Below, in pieces: positions 1-8,800 of a stretch of DNA of 62,390 nucleotides. The notes under the pieces were generated by a model. The model saw nothing but the letters and a program-made list of their open reading frames with translations. It was not told where the DNA came from and ran no database searches. How positions within the stretch are numbered: the first letter of the stretch is position 1; each line of letters opens with the position of its first letter. The translations under genes and the position numbers were made by a program. The DNA is from Rhodocytophaga aerolata (GTDB lineage Bacteria; Bacteroidota; Bacteroidia; Cytophagales; 172606-1), in NCBI RefSeq assembly GCF_030503435.1, contig NZ_JAUKPO010000039.1:1-62390 (forward strand). Direction: 5' to 3'.

Positions 1-148
1 CAAAGCTAATTCATTTTGAGCCCTTTATGCTTTTACTAATCCATAGTTCACGTTAGAGTATGTATTAATGAAGTTTACAACTACCAGCCCTTACCAGTAA
101 ATATTGACCTGTATATGTAGCTGATTAAGCAGGCAGGAACTAGGAAGA

Positions 149-355
149 TTATTGGGGCATGGTTTCGTTCAGCGTAACATCCAGGAGCAGGTTAGAACTC
201 TCCTCGTGCCAGACCTGTGCATAGAAATTCCCCAGCCAGTATAAGGTTATTTTATAGTTTCCTTCCCAGGAGCTATAACAATACATGCCCTTGTTCCACA
301 CATAGTGTGCTCTTTCCTGGAGGGTTAGAAACAGTATTTCTGTTAATGACAGCAT
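149..355 (-). CDS. Small hypothetical protein, about 68 aa
   Basis: I do not know its function. The product is rich in aromatic residues (W, Y, F) in alternating spacing, as in a small beta-strand protein, with the segment NFYAQVWHEE near the C-terminal third. It reminds me of small orphan proteins common in Cytophagales genomes that carry a similar 'FxVEVWY' stretch; that is a recollection, not a search. The frame stays open upstream to 400, but the internal ATG at 355 (reading MLSLTEIL) is the more natural start, because the upstream part looks like untranslated sequence. There is no signal peptide and no operon partner. It is the only open frame here with protein-like composition. Confidence 0.45.
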   Translation of the reverse strand: MLSLTEILFLTLQERAHYVWNKGMYCYSSWEGNYKITLYWLGNFYAQVWHEESSNLLLDVTLNETMPQ

Positions 356-400
356 AAATGGACAGATAAATAATAGTTGCGATGGTGGCTTGTATTCCAA

Positions 401-847
401 TTAATGAATTTACAGTTTATGTCTCTGCTGAAGAAAAGTAAACCGCTGTTTTCTCAAAAAATAGAGAATACACATACCAAGCTTGGCTATCTGCTAGTAG
501 TACACTTGTTTGCTAAAAGGGTCGTAATTGAATCTATGAACTTTCTAAAACTGTTGCCTTTCAATGTTCTAGTTATGGGGCATTCTTATGACTTGCAGCT
601 AATTATTGGGGAAACCTATGGTAAGAAAACAAAACAAGGTAGCAAAGGTAAAAAGATGCGTATAGGCAAAAAAGGTCCCTCCGCATTAGCTATAGAGAGG
701 GGGTAGCTTTGGAAAACTATTAATACTGTTGGCATACTGTTGCTTTTAAAGCAAGCAGGTAAGTAAGCTAGTTAGAAAGAGTAGCTTACTTACCTGCCAA
801 ACATATTATGCCTTAGGTTGATACAATGATAAGGTGTAAAAGAGTAG
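401..847. other. Intergenic stretch with an inverted repeat and no convincing gene
   Basis: No supported gene lies here. An open frame on the + strand (377-706) has poor protein character and ends in a Lys/Gly-rich tail. The one clear structure is a 16-bp perfect inverted repeat, arms 755-770 and 782-797, listed separately. Confidence 0.5.
755..797. repeat. 16-bp perfect inverted repeat, candidate terminator
   Basis: Arms GCAGGTAAGTAAGCTA (755-770) and its exact reverse complement (782-797) are separated by 11 nt. It lies about 50 bp past the stop of the minus-strand gene ending at 848, so it could end that transcript. There is no strong T-tract on either side, so a dispersed palindromic element is also possible. 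Confidence 0.55.
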
Positions 848-1330
848 TTAATGAACAGCCTTAGGTAAAGATGCGTTGGGCTCATGCATCTGTTGCAGCA
901 TAGATGTCTTTAAATACTGCATAACACCAAGGCTGATAATGGCTGCAGAAAAGATACCCTCCATAAAAATAACCGCGGCCCCCGAGAAAGGATTGATATA
1001 CTTCCCAACAATACTTTTTTGCTGCAACATCTCTAACAGTTGTGTGTCAATAAGCAAATACACGCAAACAAATACCGCAAAACACCCCACGCCTACTAAA
1101 GCGGTAAACATAGCGCAGGCCACGCCATTCAGGTATTCCATGGAATTGCCCTCTATTCGCTTTAGTCTGGCCACTGCCCGCCAGATACCAATTGTCAGAA
1201 TAATCATATTCAATACACGCAGTTCCTGATTCTGAGCCAGATTAAACATACGCATAACCAGAAAGAAGGCCACCAGGCCTACAAACGTAAGTAATCCATA
1301 ACGGACAGCAATGGATTCTGTGTGGTTCAT
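848..1330 (-). CDS. DUF4199-like integral membrane protein
   Basis: A protein of about 160 aa with four predicted hydrophobic segments: residues roughly 10-28, 38-52, 72-96 and 118-140 of the short form. The order is an N-terminal RYGLL segment with a first helix, an 'ELRVLNMIIL' second helix, then two long helices and a charged C-terminal tail. This matches the small DUF4199 family of Bacteroidota inner-membrane proteins, whose function is unknown. I chose the ATG at 1330 (MNHTES...), because family members begin a few residues before the RYG motif; ATGs at 1339 and 1393 are in frame but add an unlikely proline-rich leader. It is a single gene, divergent from the decarboxylase at 1566. Confidence 0.7.
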   Translation of the reverse strand: MNHTESIAVRYGLLTFVGLVAFFLVMRMFNLAQNQELRVLNMIILTIGIWRAVARLKRIEGNSMEYLNGVACAMFTALVGVGCFAVFVCVYLLIDTQLLEMLQQKSIVGKYINPFSGAAVIFMEGIFSAAIISLGVMQYLKTSMLQQMHEPNASLPKAVH

Positions 1331-1565
1331 TGGTTTCATAGGACTAATAGGTTGGTGAATAGGTATATACGTAAAAACAGATGCAGGAGGCAATGAAGCT
1401 GGCTGATTTTTAAAGGGTATTGTTGGTTACTTGTAAAAGATATGCCCCCTGTTTTTATGCAGAAAATTGCATACGCCGAGTGTCCTGGGAACAGGAATTG
1501 CGTAGTATATTTGATGCCACAACCCAAGCAGCTTTTTCCAATAGTTCCTCTACTAGTTTTCATCC

Positions 1566-2963
1566 ATGCATCCACTTTTTCAGCAAGATTTACAGAATAT
1601 AGATCAACTACTTGAGCAGGTCAGACAACTCAGCAGTGACTACCTGAGCACCATTGCCGTGAAGCCTACGGGACTTGCGCAGCCACCTACAGCGGCCTTT
1701 ACTTTGCCAACAGAAGGTGCTGGCGCAGCAAGTGCCATAACCTATTTCAACACGTATATTCAGCCGTACCTGGTTGCCTCTTCGGGGCCGCGGTACCTGG
1801 GGTATGTAACTGGCGGAGGTACACTGGCAGCTATTGCCGGGGACTGGCTTACTTCGGTTTTTGATCAAAATACGCAGAATACTACCGGTATAGGGGATTT
1901 GTCTGCCTTTCTGGAAGTAGCAACTATACGCATGTTGCTGGACTTATTGCAATTGCCAGATGATTTTTACGGAGGTTTTGTTACAGGGGCTACCGTGTCT
2001 AATTTCACTTGTCTGGCTGTAGCCAGGCAATGGGTTGGACAGCAGTCTGGCAAAGATATTGCCCGCGACGGCCTTCCATTCGCCATAGACATATATTCAG
2101 CCACGCCTCATTCCTCTACGTTAAAAAGTTTAGCGATGCTTGGCATTGGAAGTGGAAATATCATTTCTGTTCCAACGCTGGATAGCCGCGAAGCAATGGA
2201 TGTAGGAGCACTAGAGCAATTACTCCAACAGAAAGCTAACAAACCTTTTATTTTGCTGTGTAGTGGAGGTACCGTAAACTCAGTAGACTTCGACGATATG
2301 CAGGCAATTGCCAGGTTAAAAAACAACTATACCTTCTGGTGGCATATTGATGCCGCTTTTGGTGGATTTGCTGCCTGCTCGCCTGCCTATGCACATTTAC
2401 TAAAGGGTTGGGAGCAAGCAGACAGCATTACCATTGATGGACATAAATGGCTGAATGTACCATACGATAGTGCCGTTTTTTTTACCCGGAAAGCGCATGC
2501 TAGTCTGCAAGTACAGACATTCCAAAACACGAATGCCCCTTACCTGGGCGATCCCTCAGAGAAATTTTCGTATCTGAATTTTCTTCCGGAAAACTCACGT
2601 AGATTCAGGGCTTTGCCTGCCTGGTTTACCTTGCATGCCTATGGCAAAAAAGGTTATCAGTCAGTTGTGGAACATAGCATCTCTATGGCACAACTATTAG
2701 GCGAAAAACTGGAAAAATCCGGCCTGTATATTTTGTCTGCGCCTGTTTGGTTAAATGTAGTTTGCTTTACTACACGTAGAGAAGAGAACAGAGGCGCTAG
2801 TGTGCAGCGAATCGTGGAAAAATTAAATGCTAGAGGAAAAGTATTTCTGACGCCTACTGTTTATAAAGGAGTTCCTTCACTCCGGGCTGCATTTGTCAAC
2901 TGGCGAACTACCCAAGCCGACATAGACCTAACCATAGAAGAATTACTAGCCGTATATGAATAA
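1566..2963 (+). CDS. Group II PLP-dependent decarboxylase family protein
   Basis: A soluble 465-aa enzyme of the aromatic-amino-acid/glutamate decarboxylase fold. The PLP lysine is K294 in the motif DGHKWLNVPYD, and the aspartate that pairs with the pyridine nitrogen is D262 in HIDAAFGGF. A histidine at 182 (TPHSS) fits the ring-stacking position. Length and motif order are complete for the family. The reaction is probably decarboxylation of an L-amino acid or a related PLP reaction; the substrate cannot be read from the sequence. Annotations such as 'aspartate aminotransferase family' are often given to these proteins, but the HKW motif places it with decarboxylases. It has its own transcription unit, followed by a hairpin at 2982-3020. 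Confidence 0.88.
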   Translation: MHPLFQQDLQNIDQLLEQVRQLSSDYLSTIAVKPTGLAQPPTAAFTLPTEGAGAASAITYFNTYIQPYLVASSGPRYLGYVTGGGTLAAIAGDWLTSVFDQNTQNTTGIGDLSAFLEVATIRMLLDLLQLPDDFYGGFVTGATVSNFTCLAVARQWVGQQSGKDIARDGLPFAIDIYSATPHSSTLKSLAMLGIGSGNIISVPTLDSREAMDVGALEQLLQQKANKPFILLCSGGTVNSVDFDDMQAIARLKNNYTFWWHIDAAFGGFAACSPAYAHLLKGWEQADSITIDGHKWLNVPYDSAVFFTRKAHASLQVQTFQNTNAPYLGDPSEKFSYLNFLPENSRRFRALPAWFTLHAYGKKGYQSVVEHSISMAQLLGEKLEKSGLYILSAPVWLNVVCFTTRREENRGASVQRIVEKLNARGKVFLTPTVYKGVPSLRAAFVNWRTTQADIDLTIEELLAVYE

Positions 2964-2981
2964 GTGCTCGGCTGGCATATT

Positions 2982-3020
2982 AAACAAACCTGCCGGAATT
3001 TTTCACTGACAGGTTTGTTT
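2982..3020. terminator. Hairpin terminator between convergent genes
   Basis: 11-bp perfect stem AAACAAACCTG (2982-2992) with CAGGTTTGTTT (3010-3020). The arm ends are A/T-rich on both sides, so it may serve the decarboxylase on + and the cyclase gene on -. Confidence 0.65.
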
Positions 3021-3253
3021 GAAAGGCAATTTTATTCAATGTAGTTGGCTTGGTTATAAAGCACTTCATTGTTAAGCTTTATCTCATTTTCAGGAAAAAA
3101 TAAGCAGGATAATCTGTTTCTGACATAACTGCTGCGTTTCTTGACGAAGAAGGCTGTTGCAAAATTACTAGTGTTTTAGTAGATGTTTCCCATGAACCGG
3201 GTAGCCCTAAGTACAGGGTCAATAGGAGAGAAGTATAAAGCATGGCAGGTATA

Positions 3254-4246
3254 TTAGTTCAGTGGAATAGCTAAAGGACGCATAGGAGAACCACTGGCAC
3301 CGCGTAATTTCAGCGAGGCACCTATGAAGGCAAATGTATACACTCTGTCTGCTGCTAAGTCTTCTAAAAATATTTGTTCAATAAACATCACTCCTTTTTC
3401 AGCTAACAGATAGGTATGCACTGGCACCCAGTTATCGGTACGTTCAGGAGGAAAAGCTTCAAAGCTTAAATTGTCTGCTCCTAGCAACATAATCCCCTGA
3501 TCTTCAACCAGCCATTTTACTGCATCCAGGCTAATTCCAGGATATTCATGAAGAAATTCTTTGGCGTCTGCGTAATGCACCATCTGCCCGGTGCGGATAA
3601 GTACCACATCTCCTTTCTGCAGGGTTATTCTTTGTTTCTGCAAGGCACCTTTCAGATCGCCAGCGGATACCCGGTAATTGGCAGGCAGCGTTTTTACCCC
3701 TTTGTAGGAGGCTATATCAAGCAGTACGCCTCTAGCTATGATAGGAGGAATGGTTTCAGCACCTGTTTTCTTCCAGCCTTTGTCTCCTAAGTGTTTCTCT
3801 GGTGTGAAGCCATTCCATATTTTTCCATTCAGGCCAAAGTGATTTAACGCATCAATATGTGTTCCCATATGGGTGTAGAGGGAAATGGCATCTCCAGTAT
3901 AGGATACTTTGTTGTTCATTTCTTCTCCCAGGCCATTGGGATTATCTACCGCTGTTCCATGCGGCGTATGTGTCAGCCAGTATTGGTAGCCAGGATCACC
4001 TAACGAATGGAAACTAGGCATGCCTACAAAATACTCTGTGCTCAGGTCATACACTTTACCACTACGTATTTTACTCAGGACAGATAGTTTGCTTGTTTCT
4101 GTCATCATATTCAGGGTACCTATCTCATCTTCAGCGCCCCATGGGCTTATGCCTACGTCTTCTTTATACTGCTGGCCAAAGGCAAGCTCGGAAATAACCA
4201 TCAGTATAGGCACAGCAATTCTACTAAATACATGGTATTTTTTCAT
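3254..4246 (-). CDS. Exported cyclase family protein (PF04199, kynurenine formamidase-like)
   Basis: A 330-aa protein with a signal peptide (cleavage probably after ELAFG, about residue 24). The metal-binding motif of the cyclase/KynB superfamily, HxGTHxD, is seen as H126-M-G-T-H130-I-D132. Family members are metal-dependent amide or ester hydrolases. The periplasmic location and length (about 300 aa plus signal) fit the 'putative cyclase' branch, not KynB itself, which is shorter and cytosolic. It lies 27 bp downstream of the RidA-like gene on the same strand, so the two are probably co-transcribed, and both are divergent from a Crp-type regulator. The substrate is unknown. Confidence 0.85.
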   Translation of the reverse strand: MKKYHVFSRIAVPILMVISELAFGQQYKEDVGISPWGAEDEIGTLNMMTETSKLSVLSKIRSGKVYDLSTEYFVGMPSFHSLGDPGYQYWLTHTPHGTAVDNPNGLGEEMNNKVSYTGDAISLYTHMGTHIDALNHFGLNGKIWNGFTPEKHLGDKGWKKTGAETIPPIIARGVLLDIASYKGVKTLPANYRVSAGDLKGALQKQRITLQKGDVVLIRTGQMVHYADAKEFLHEYPGISLDAVKWLVEDQGIMLLGADNLSFEAFPPERTDNWVPVHTYLLAEKGVMFIEQIFLEDLAADRVYTFAFIGASLKLRGASGSPMRPLAIPLN

Positions 4247-4273
4247 TTTGTAACTAAGAAAAGGGTGGATTGA

Positions 4274-4747
4274 TTAAGAAAGTAAAGTAAAGGAGGCAGT
4301 GATGCCGACACTGAAATTTCGGGGCAAAGAATATACCCCCAAGATGGACCTGGTATGAATACCCAGTGAGCCAAGTGCATGTAAAAAAAGCTCCGATGCA
4401 CCATTAGCTACCAGCGGCCCTTCGTCCCAGCCTTCAGCTGCCTGATAGTAAATATCCAGGTGGTTTAAGCCACTCAGTTTTTCAAAACCTATATACTTGT
4501 CTATCTGGGCAAGCGTATTTATTGCACAGAGCCTGGCAGCATCATATCCTTCCTGAATAGACAAGTCTTTGCCTAGTTTACCAGTATACAAATAATGGTC
4601 GCCATCAATAGGGAACTGTATAGCCACATAGGCGACATTGCCCCGCAGATTCACCGATACATACGATCCCCCAGGTTTGGGTGCAGAAGGCAGGCTAATT
4701 CCTAGGTCGGCAAGTGCTTGTAGAATTTGTGTTTTTGTCGTGTTCAT
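4274..4747 (-). CDS. RidA family protein (YjgF/YER057c/UK114)
   Basis: 157 aa. The RidA fold is indicated by an N-terminal region rich in Gly/Val strands, a helix with AARLCAINTLAQID (about 71-84) and the family signature HTRSILGVYSLP with arginine R133 in the position that binds the substrate carboxylate. It is longer than canonical RidA (about 128 aa) and resembles the extended YjgH-like subgroup. Canonical members hydrolyse reactive enamine/imine intermediates; divergent subgroups may act on other substrates. It precedes the cyclase gene in a likely two-gene operon, which suggests a shared small catabolic or detoxification task. Confidence 0.85.
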   Translation of the reverse strand: MNTTKTQILQALADLGISLPSAPKPGGSYVSVNLRGNVAYVAIQFPIDGDHYLYTGKLGKDLSIQEGYDAARLCAINTLAQIDKYIGFEKLSGLNHLDIYYQAAEGWDEGPLVANGASELFLHALGSLGIHTRSILGVYSLPRNFSVGITASFTLLS

Positions 4748-4770
4748 GGGGTGTTTTTGCTTCTGTTTTG

Positions 4771-4866
4771 TTAACTAGTAATGTTGGTTCCTGCCTTTTT
4801 CATCAGAAGTACAGCCAGAGCAGGGCATACGATGGCTGCATTCTGGTAAACAATAATAATTTTCAT
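4771..4866 (-). CDS. Possible 31-aa small ORF upstream of the RidA gene
   Basis: A short frame reading MKIIIVYQNAAI... and ending 23 bp before the RidA start on the same strand. Its middle is hydrophobic (AAIVCPALAVLLM), so it could be a tiny membrane peptide, a leader peptide or chance. Only its position and composition support it. Confidence 0.15.
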   Translation of the reverse strand: MKIIIVYQNAAIVCPALAVLLMKKAGTNITS

Positions 4867-4978
4867 ACGTCAGTTTTTTTTAGTGGGTGAATACATTTAA
4901 TTTATAAACCAAAATTAGCTGACAGGGGAGAGTGTAAAAATGAACTACATCAAGAAATTGACTTGAACTAGATTAAGT

Positions 4979-5575
4979 ATGGTGCACGATCTGTTGCTTT
5001 CCAGCATTGAAAAATATGTAACTCTTGGTGAGACGGATAGAGAATATATCCAGAGTATTTTTACACCCCGGAAGTTTAAAAAAGGGCAATTTCTGGTACA
5101 TGAAGGGGCTGTATGCCGGAATCAGATGTTTATTACGAAAGGCAGTGCCATTACCTATTTCATTGATATGGAAGGGCATGAACATATTATTCAGCTGGGT
5201 ATCGAAGGGTGGTGGATTGGTGACTTCCAGAGTTATTTGTTTCAGCAGCCTGCCCAGTGCAATGTTCAAGCGATAGAAGATACGGAGATACTGGAGGCCT
5301 CTTACGAAAAAATTCAAAAACTTTACGAAATAGTGCCGCAATACGACCGTTTTCACCGCATTGTTATACAGCATGCGTATGTGTCTTTTCAGCAGCGGAT
5401 ATTGCAAAACCTGAGTATGAGTGCGGAAGACCGGTATTTGGCGTTCAGAGGAAAATACCCCAAGCTGGAACTGCGGCTTCCTCAAAAATACATAGCCTCT
5501 TATCTGGGTATAACCCCAGAGTTCTTGAGTAAACTTAAAAAGAAGTTACAGGAACGGGACAGCAGAAGGAAGTAG
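4979..5575 (+). CDS. Crp/Fnr family transcriptional regulator
   Basis: A 198-aa one-component regulator. An N-terminal cyclic-nucleotide-binding-like beta-barrel (about 25-115; KFKKGQFLVHEG and the WWIGD segment) is followed by a long dimerisation helix (about 120-145) and a C-terminal Crp-type helix-turn-helix (about 160-190; QKYIASYLGITPEFLSKLK). It lacks the Fnr iron-sulfur cysteine cluster and the canonical cAMP phosphate-binding arginine motif, as is usual for this Bacteroidota subgroup, so the ligand is unknown. It is divergent from the RidA/cyclase pair, an arrangement in which such a regulator often controls its neighbours. A paralog with the same layout lies at 59249-59827. Confidence 0.9.
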   Translation: MVHDLLLSSIEKYVTLGETDREYIQSIFTPRKFKKGQFLVHEGAVCRNQMFITKGSAITYFIDMEGHEHIIQLGIEGWWIGDFQSYLFQQPAQCNVQAIEDTEILEASYEKIQKLYEIVPQYDRFHRIVIQHAYVSFQQRILQNLSMSAEDRYLAFRGKYPKLELRLPQKYIASYLGITPEFLSKLKKKLQERDSRRK

Positions 5576-5853
5576 TTATAAAACACGAGTAGATATTGTT
5601 TTTTGTTCAAGGTAAAACCCCAGTTACTGATATACAACTGTTGAAGCTTATTCAGGAAGGGTAATACATTCCTAATTCCTACTATACTCATGTGCACAGG
5701 CTAGCGTTTTCTATGGTCTCCAGGATTAAATTAGTTGCTTGATGCCTATAAATGTTAGAAAAGGGTAGCAAAAGGTAGTAGCTATGTATCAATTTTTCCA
5801 TTTCGGCTTATAAAAGGATACAGCAAGTAACCTAACTGAAAATTAGCCCCTGA

Positions 5854-8800
5854 TCAACGGATAATAATCATTTTTGACGTGTACTCCTTGTCAGCAGTAG
5901 ATAGTTTTAAAAGATACAGGCCATTTTCTTGTGGAAAATCTCCGGAAGTAATCTCATACTGAATACACCCTTCGGCTTCTCCCTCATAGAGCGTGGTGAG
6001 AAGTTTGCCTAAGGAGTTGAATACCTGTAAAGCAAGCCTTTGCGTTGTGGATACACCAAAATAAATGGTTGCATGCCCGTTAGATGGATTAGGATAAACA
6101 TACAGCCTGTGCAAAGGAATTGCCATATCCCTGGCAGCTATTCTGACATGTGATGGGTAGCTACTAACTGTTGCACCTGTAAGTGGACTACGTGTGGTAT
6201 CCAGGATAGGTACTTCCACTGGAACCTGGGTATTGGCTACTTGAGTAGTGGCTTTTACCCGGCACAAAGTAAGTTGAGCGGCGCCAGGGTTATTCCAGCC
6301 AAACTCACTTATATATAAATTTCCGGTTTGCGTATCTTCCACAAGGTCTAGCGGGTCAGTAAAACCGGATAGGCCGGGTATACCTGGGCTACCATAGCCG
6401 CTGACAGCACTCACAATAGAGCCATTGCTTCCTGGTTCCAGCACAAGAATGTCGTCCAGGTTACTGAATCTGCAAACAAGTAATCTGCCTTTTAAAACTC
6501 CATTGAATGCACTGCTTTTGTACTCAATTACTCCATTTGGAGAAATATTGTATTCAAAACTAAATACGGCTGGCTGGTAATTGACATCTGCCGCTATAGT
6601 AGACGGATATTTAGGATTATCTATATGGCCTCGGTTAAGCACATATTCTCCACGTAAAGGATTAGGATGTCCAAAATAGCCCTGGTAGTCCTTCCCATTA
6701 ATCCGCAGGTTCGGATTTATTTTAAATAGCCAGTCGCGTTGCTTGTCTACCTGACTAGTGGCCGGAATGGCAGGCCCGTTATAGAAAGTGCCATCTGGCC
6801 GGCGGACTCCGGCAACAGAGCCAGGCGTGTTGCCACCAAAGGCAGAGCCATTAGTAGGAACGTATAAATAGCCATTGGAGTGCCATACCAGATCAAAAGC
6901 ATTTCGCACGCCTGAGGCATAAATGGTCAGGGGAGAAGTAGAAGCGTAGGGATTATAATAATTTACTCCATTTACTACCATGGTGTATGAACTGGACGAC
7001 GCAGCATTTATAGCCGTAAGATCATTGGTTGTTTTTGCATTTAATGGTAAGGTAGCAGGTAGTTTACTTAAATCTAGCTTCAAAATAGCCCCGGCCAAAA
7101 GAGATTCATCCCGCTGCCAGGAACCATCATAGGCACCCATAGCACTGTTGCTGCCCTGGCTAATATATAAAATACTTGGCTGACCAGGCTTAAAAGCAAT
7201 ACTGTTTACCAAGTGATCTTTGGTAGAACGGGGTAAATTGGTTACAACTAGCTGTTCGTTTTCCAGCTGAGCACCCCAAAGTTTCGAGAGTTTGCCATCC
7301 CATTCCTGACCATTGGCAACACCAGTAGTTGCGTGTGAAACCCATATAACCGGGTTACTGGATGTAGCAGCAGGGTCGAATGCCAAACCTACCGCAGACC
7401 GGTCTCCGTATTTCGTGCGTAGGGTGCTGACTATGGCCGCTGTTCCTAGCGTTCCATCTGTATTGATGGGAAATCGTTTAATGGTTCCATTCAGCATTAA
7501 CCCATACAATTTACGGTCGGGTCCGATTGCTAACGAAGTATATTGTTCTCCTTTAGTTGCCGTAATGGGTATTTTATCAAACGCAGCGTTGATGGTAGGT
7601 TCTGTATTGCCGCTGCCTGTGGTGAAGGTAGTTTCGAAGGGCACAAAAGCAGCTCCGGAGAGGGCTTTTACCCCATCTGTAACAACAAATTTATAGGTTG
7701 TATTGGCTTGTAGTACAGTTTTTGGCGATAAATTGATGGCATCGCCTCCACCTGTGCCACCTACGTTGGCCGGAACTTCAGTAGCCGTGGTACCATTCAG
7801 CAGAAATAGTTTGACCGTAGTAGGAGTGATGGTTGCATTATCTATTCCGCCTGGCTTACCTGCTACTACAGGCACTACTACAGAGGCACTCACCCCAATA
7901 TTCAAGGCTGTGCCTGTAGCGCCATTTGCCGGATTTACAGCCGACACCATGGGTCTTGTAGCCGGTATCGACTGTACATAAACAGAGTTTACTTTGGTGT
8001 TAAATCCACCAAGGGCATTGATCGTTAAACGGCCATCTACTACATAAAACTGTCCGGTTTTTTGCTCATACTCCTTCGTAGAAGAACCTTGAAAATTATA
8101 AATGAGAATGCCTGCTTCCACATTTAGGCGATGTTTACTGTCATACGTACTACCTGAGGGTTGATCTCCCACCATCCCGGTTACCTGATAGGCTCCATTA
8201 GGCACAGCTATTTCCCAGGCACCCCTTTCTTTATTCGCATTGGTAGCTACCAGATCTACCAGTTGCATATGAACCAATGTGTTTTGCTCTAATGATATGC
8301 CAGTCCGGTTCCGGTTCCGGGCATCTGCGGACATATCCCAGGGCACATGGGTAGCACTGGAAAGAGAGTTTTGTGTTACCCATCCATACGTATAGCCATT
8401 GCCACGGCTTCCGTAAGGCGAACCAGTATCTTTCAGAAATCCGGCTGGCACTTGAGACGTGGCTGCATTCTGGAAATTAACTTTCACCTGCAGGCCACCC
8501 GTACCGGGAACAACTGGCGAAAGAAATGAGCCTGGAATAACCGTGATGGCGGAGCTAGTAGGAGTTTGCCAACCAACAGCCAAGTTGTCTCCACCTGAAC
8601 CTTCTTTATGCAGGGCTTCTATATAGTACTTTTGGCCGGCTGTTAGCGCAATAGCAGCAGATTTCTGGGAAGCAAATTTCGTCCACTGCCGAGCCGAGGT
8701 ATACCCTGTGACAGAAGCTATTTTAACCTTACTGGCAACATTATCCGTAGAGCTCAACCATAGTTCACTGTTATCATCTGAAGCTATATAAAAAGTATAG

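Noticed and set aside
377-706. Open frame of 109 codons on the + strand
   Set aside because: Composition is unlike a protein, the tail is Lys/Gly-rich, and it overlaps the promoter side of the 149-355 gene; no family resemblance.
3113-3238. Open stretch of about 40 codons (DITAAFLDEEGCC...) between the decarboxylase and the cyclase gene
   Set aside because: No start codon and no recognised relative. It could be a gene remnant, but the evidence is too weak to annotate.
7313-7981. Two plus-strand open frames inside the giant PA14 protein gene
   Set aside because: They are antisense shadows of its low-complexity Thr/Val-rich part; the minus-strand product has clear domains.
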